Assembly: GCF_019974135.1 (NCBI RefSeq)
Contig: NZ_AP025017.1
Coordinates: 1,922,001 to 1,986,000, forward strand
From: Actinomyces capricornis
GTDB taxonomy: Bacteria; Actinomycetota; Actinomycetes; Actinomycetales; Actinomycetaceae
Direction: 5' to 3'
Length of the DNA stretch: 64,000 nucleotides
A program made the translations under genes and the position numbers. Every line of letters starts with the position of its first letter. Positions within the stretch are counted from its first letter, which is position 1. Under the pieces are notes generated by a model, which was not told the DNA's origin, searched no databases, and saw nothing but the letters and a program-made list of their open reading frames with translations. Below are positions 62,800 to 64,000 of this stretch, one piece after another.

Positions 62800-63747
62800 A
62801 TGACGTACGACCTTTCGACCATCGGGGAGGGGCAGATCCGGCTCACCTGCGAGCACGGGGAGCGCCTGTCCACCGCACGATCCCTGCGCATGACCGCCGC
62901 GGGCTCGGAGGCCAATGTCTCGGGCCTGCTGGCCCAGCTCGGGCGCAGCACCGCCTGGGCCACCAAGCTCCCCCGCGGCGGGCTGTCCGAGCGCATCGCC
63001 ATCGAGTACAGCGCCGTGGGCGTGGACATGTCCCACATGGTGCTGGCCGATGAGGGCAGGGTGGCCCTGTACTTCCTGGAGCCGGGGGAGTTCCCCCTGC
63101 CGGGCAAGGTCACCTACGACCGCCTGCACACGCCCTTCCGGGAGATCACCCCCGAGGAGCTGGACTGGGACAGCCTGCTGGACACGCGGGTGGTCTTCCT
63201 CACCGGCATCACCGCCGCCCTGACGCCGGCCACGGCGCGGGTGGTGCGCTACTTCGCCGACGCCGCCCGCGAGCGCGGCGTGCCCGTGGCTCTGGACGTC
63301 AACTTCCGCTCCCTGCTGTGGAGCGGGGAGCAGGCCCGCGAGGTGCTCGAGCCCATCGCCAGGATGTCCTCCATCCTGTTCTGCTCGCGCACCGATGCGG
63401 GCATCGTCTTCGGGGTGGAGGAGGCGGGGGTCCAGGCCTGCCGCGCCCTGCGCGAGCAGCTGGAGGTGCCCGTGGTGGTCTCCACCGACGGGCGCGCCGG
63501 CACCTACCTGTCCACCCCCGAGGGGGAGCGGGTCTACGAGATCCGCTCGGTGCCCGTCCTGGACCGCCCCGGCGCCGGGGACGCCTTCGTCGCCGGCACC
63601 CTGCACGGCTGGCTCGACGACGACGTCGAGCGGGGCATCGAGATGGGCACCCGCGTGGCCTGCCTGGCCCTGACCCACCACGGCGACCTCACCCACGTCT
63701 ACCCCGGCGAGCTCATGGCCGGCCAGGGCACGGACATCGTCCGCTGA
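62800..63747 (+). CDS. PfkB-family sugar kinase (KDG kinase-like)
   Basis: 315 aa. PfkB/ribokinase fold: N-terminal AAGSEANVSGLLAQLGRSTAWATKL and the C-terminal signature DRPGAGDAFVAGTLHGWL with the catalytic Asp in GAGDAF. The VALDVNFRSLLW segment is typical of 2-keto-3-deoxygluconate kinases, though ribokinase or fructokinase activity cannot be excluded. GAGAGGA precedes the ATG. Located in the SorC-controlled operon before a transporter. Confidence 0.87.
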   Translation: MTYDLSTIGEGQIRLTCEHGERLSTARSLRMTAAGSEANVSGLLAQLGRSTAWATKLPRGGLSERIAIEYSAVGVDMSHMVLADEGRVALYFLEPGEFPLPGKVTYDRLHTPFREITPEELDWDSLLDTRVVFLTGITAALTPATARVVRYFADAARERGVPVALDVNFRSLLWSGEQAREVLEPIARMSSILFCSRTDAGIVFGVEEAGVQACRALREQLEVPVVVSTDGRAGTYLSTPEGERVYEIRSVPVLDRPGAGDAFVAGTLHGWLDDDVERGIEMGTRVACLALTHHGDLTHVYPGELMAGQGTDIVR

Positions 63748-63830
63748 GCGCTGGCACGGCCGCACCGACGGGGGCCGAGGACGCCGGCCCCCGTCCCACC
63801 CCACCCGCATCCTTTCAGAGAGGTCCGCAG

Positions 63831-64000
63831 ATGAGTACATCGAGTACATCAGCCCTCACCAGTGCGCCCCAGGGCCGCACCGCCCCCGAGCAGATCGACA
63901 ACCACCGCCTCACCGGCCACCAGAAGTCCCTCATCGGCATGGCCATCGTCGGCAATGTCTCGGAGTTCTTCGACCTGTTCCTCATCGGTTTCATCGTCAA
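63831..64000 (+). CDS. MFS transporter, N-terminal fragment cut by window edge
   Basis: First 56 codons only. Begins MSTSSTSALTSAPQGR, then GHQKSLIGMAIVGNVSEFFDLFLIGFIV, which reads as the cytosolic lead-in and first helix of a metabolite:proton symporter-type MFS protein (NxxEFFDxF is typical). GAGAGG lies before the ATG. Fifth gene of the operon; probably imports the substrate of the lactonase-epimerase pathway. Confidence 0.75.
   Translation, partial: MSTSSTSALTSAPQGRTAPEQIDNHRLTGHQKSLIGMAIVGNVSEFFDLFLIGFIV

Overview
The window is about 72 % G+C and carries genes in the order known from actinobacterial chromosomes: dacB, a DUF2342 protease, hpt, ftsH, folE, folP, folB/folK, DUF3180, DUF2520, panC, panD, lysS, and later mutY, disA, radA. 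A sortase-anchored (LPMTG) NlpC/P60-like protein, two lactate-oxidation routes and the G+C content suggest an Actinomyces-like member of the Actinomycetales. This is inferred from gene content; no rRNA gene is present.

Region 1 (1-28.6 kb) is housekeeping: cell-wall carboxypeptidase, purine salvage, FtsH, folate synthesis, pantothenate synthesis and lysyl-tRNA synthetase. It departs from the usual order in three ways. tilS is missing between the DUF2342 gene and hpt. coaX is missing between panD and lysS, where an unrecognised 398-aa gene sits. The folE-folP linkage is split by a 6.3-kb block holding a sensor kinase, a response regulator and a MacB-like ABC exporter. A second copy of the folE 3' end lies just inside that block.

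Region 2 (28.7-48.3 kb) is carbon uptake and oxidation: a POT peptide transporter, an LldD-type lactate dehydrogenase, lutABC, a lactate permease, glycerol kinase, glycerol-3-phosphate dehydrogenase, and a sugar-phosphate set (RpiB/LacAB isomerase, unknown membrane protein, HAD phosphatase, FGGY kinase, DeoR regulator). Two simple-sequence tracts, a 21-base C run and an 18-bp tandem repeat, lie upstream of lldD and the POT gene.

Region 3 (48.4-58.4 kb) holds a SorC regulator divergent from glpD, an MFS-like protein, an N-acetylglutamate synthase-like acetyltransferase, mutY, disA and radA. Region 4 (58.6-64 kb) is a SorC-controlled catabolic operon: phosphotriesterase-like lactonase candidate, UlaD-like and UlaE-like enzymes, a PfkB kinase and an MFS transporter cut by the window edge.

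The most unusual content is non-coding. A 68-bp palindrome with a perfect 31-bp stem and low G+C occurs three times. A second family of large inverted-repeat elements built on TTGGCGGAA units occurs twice. A third motif, GCACATCTTC, occurs as two inverted pairs. The two SorC genes share a promoter-operator layout, and many genes appear to be leaderless (a TANNNT box 6-8 nt before the start codon).
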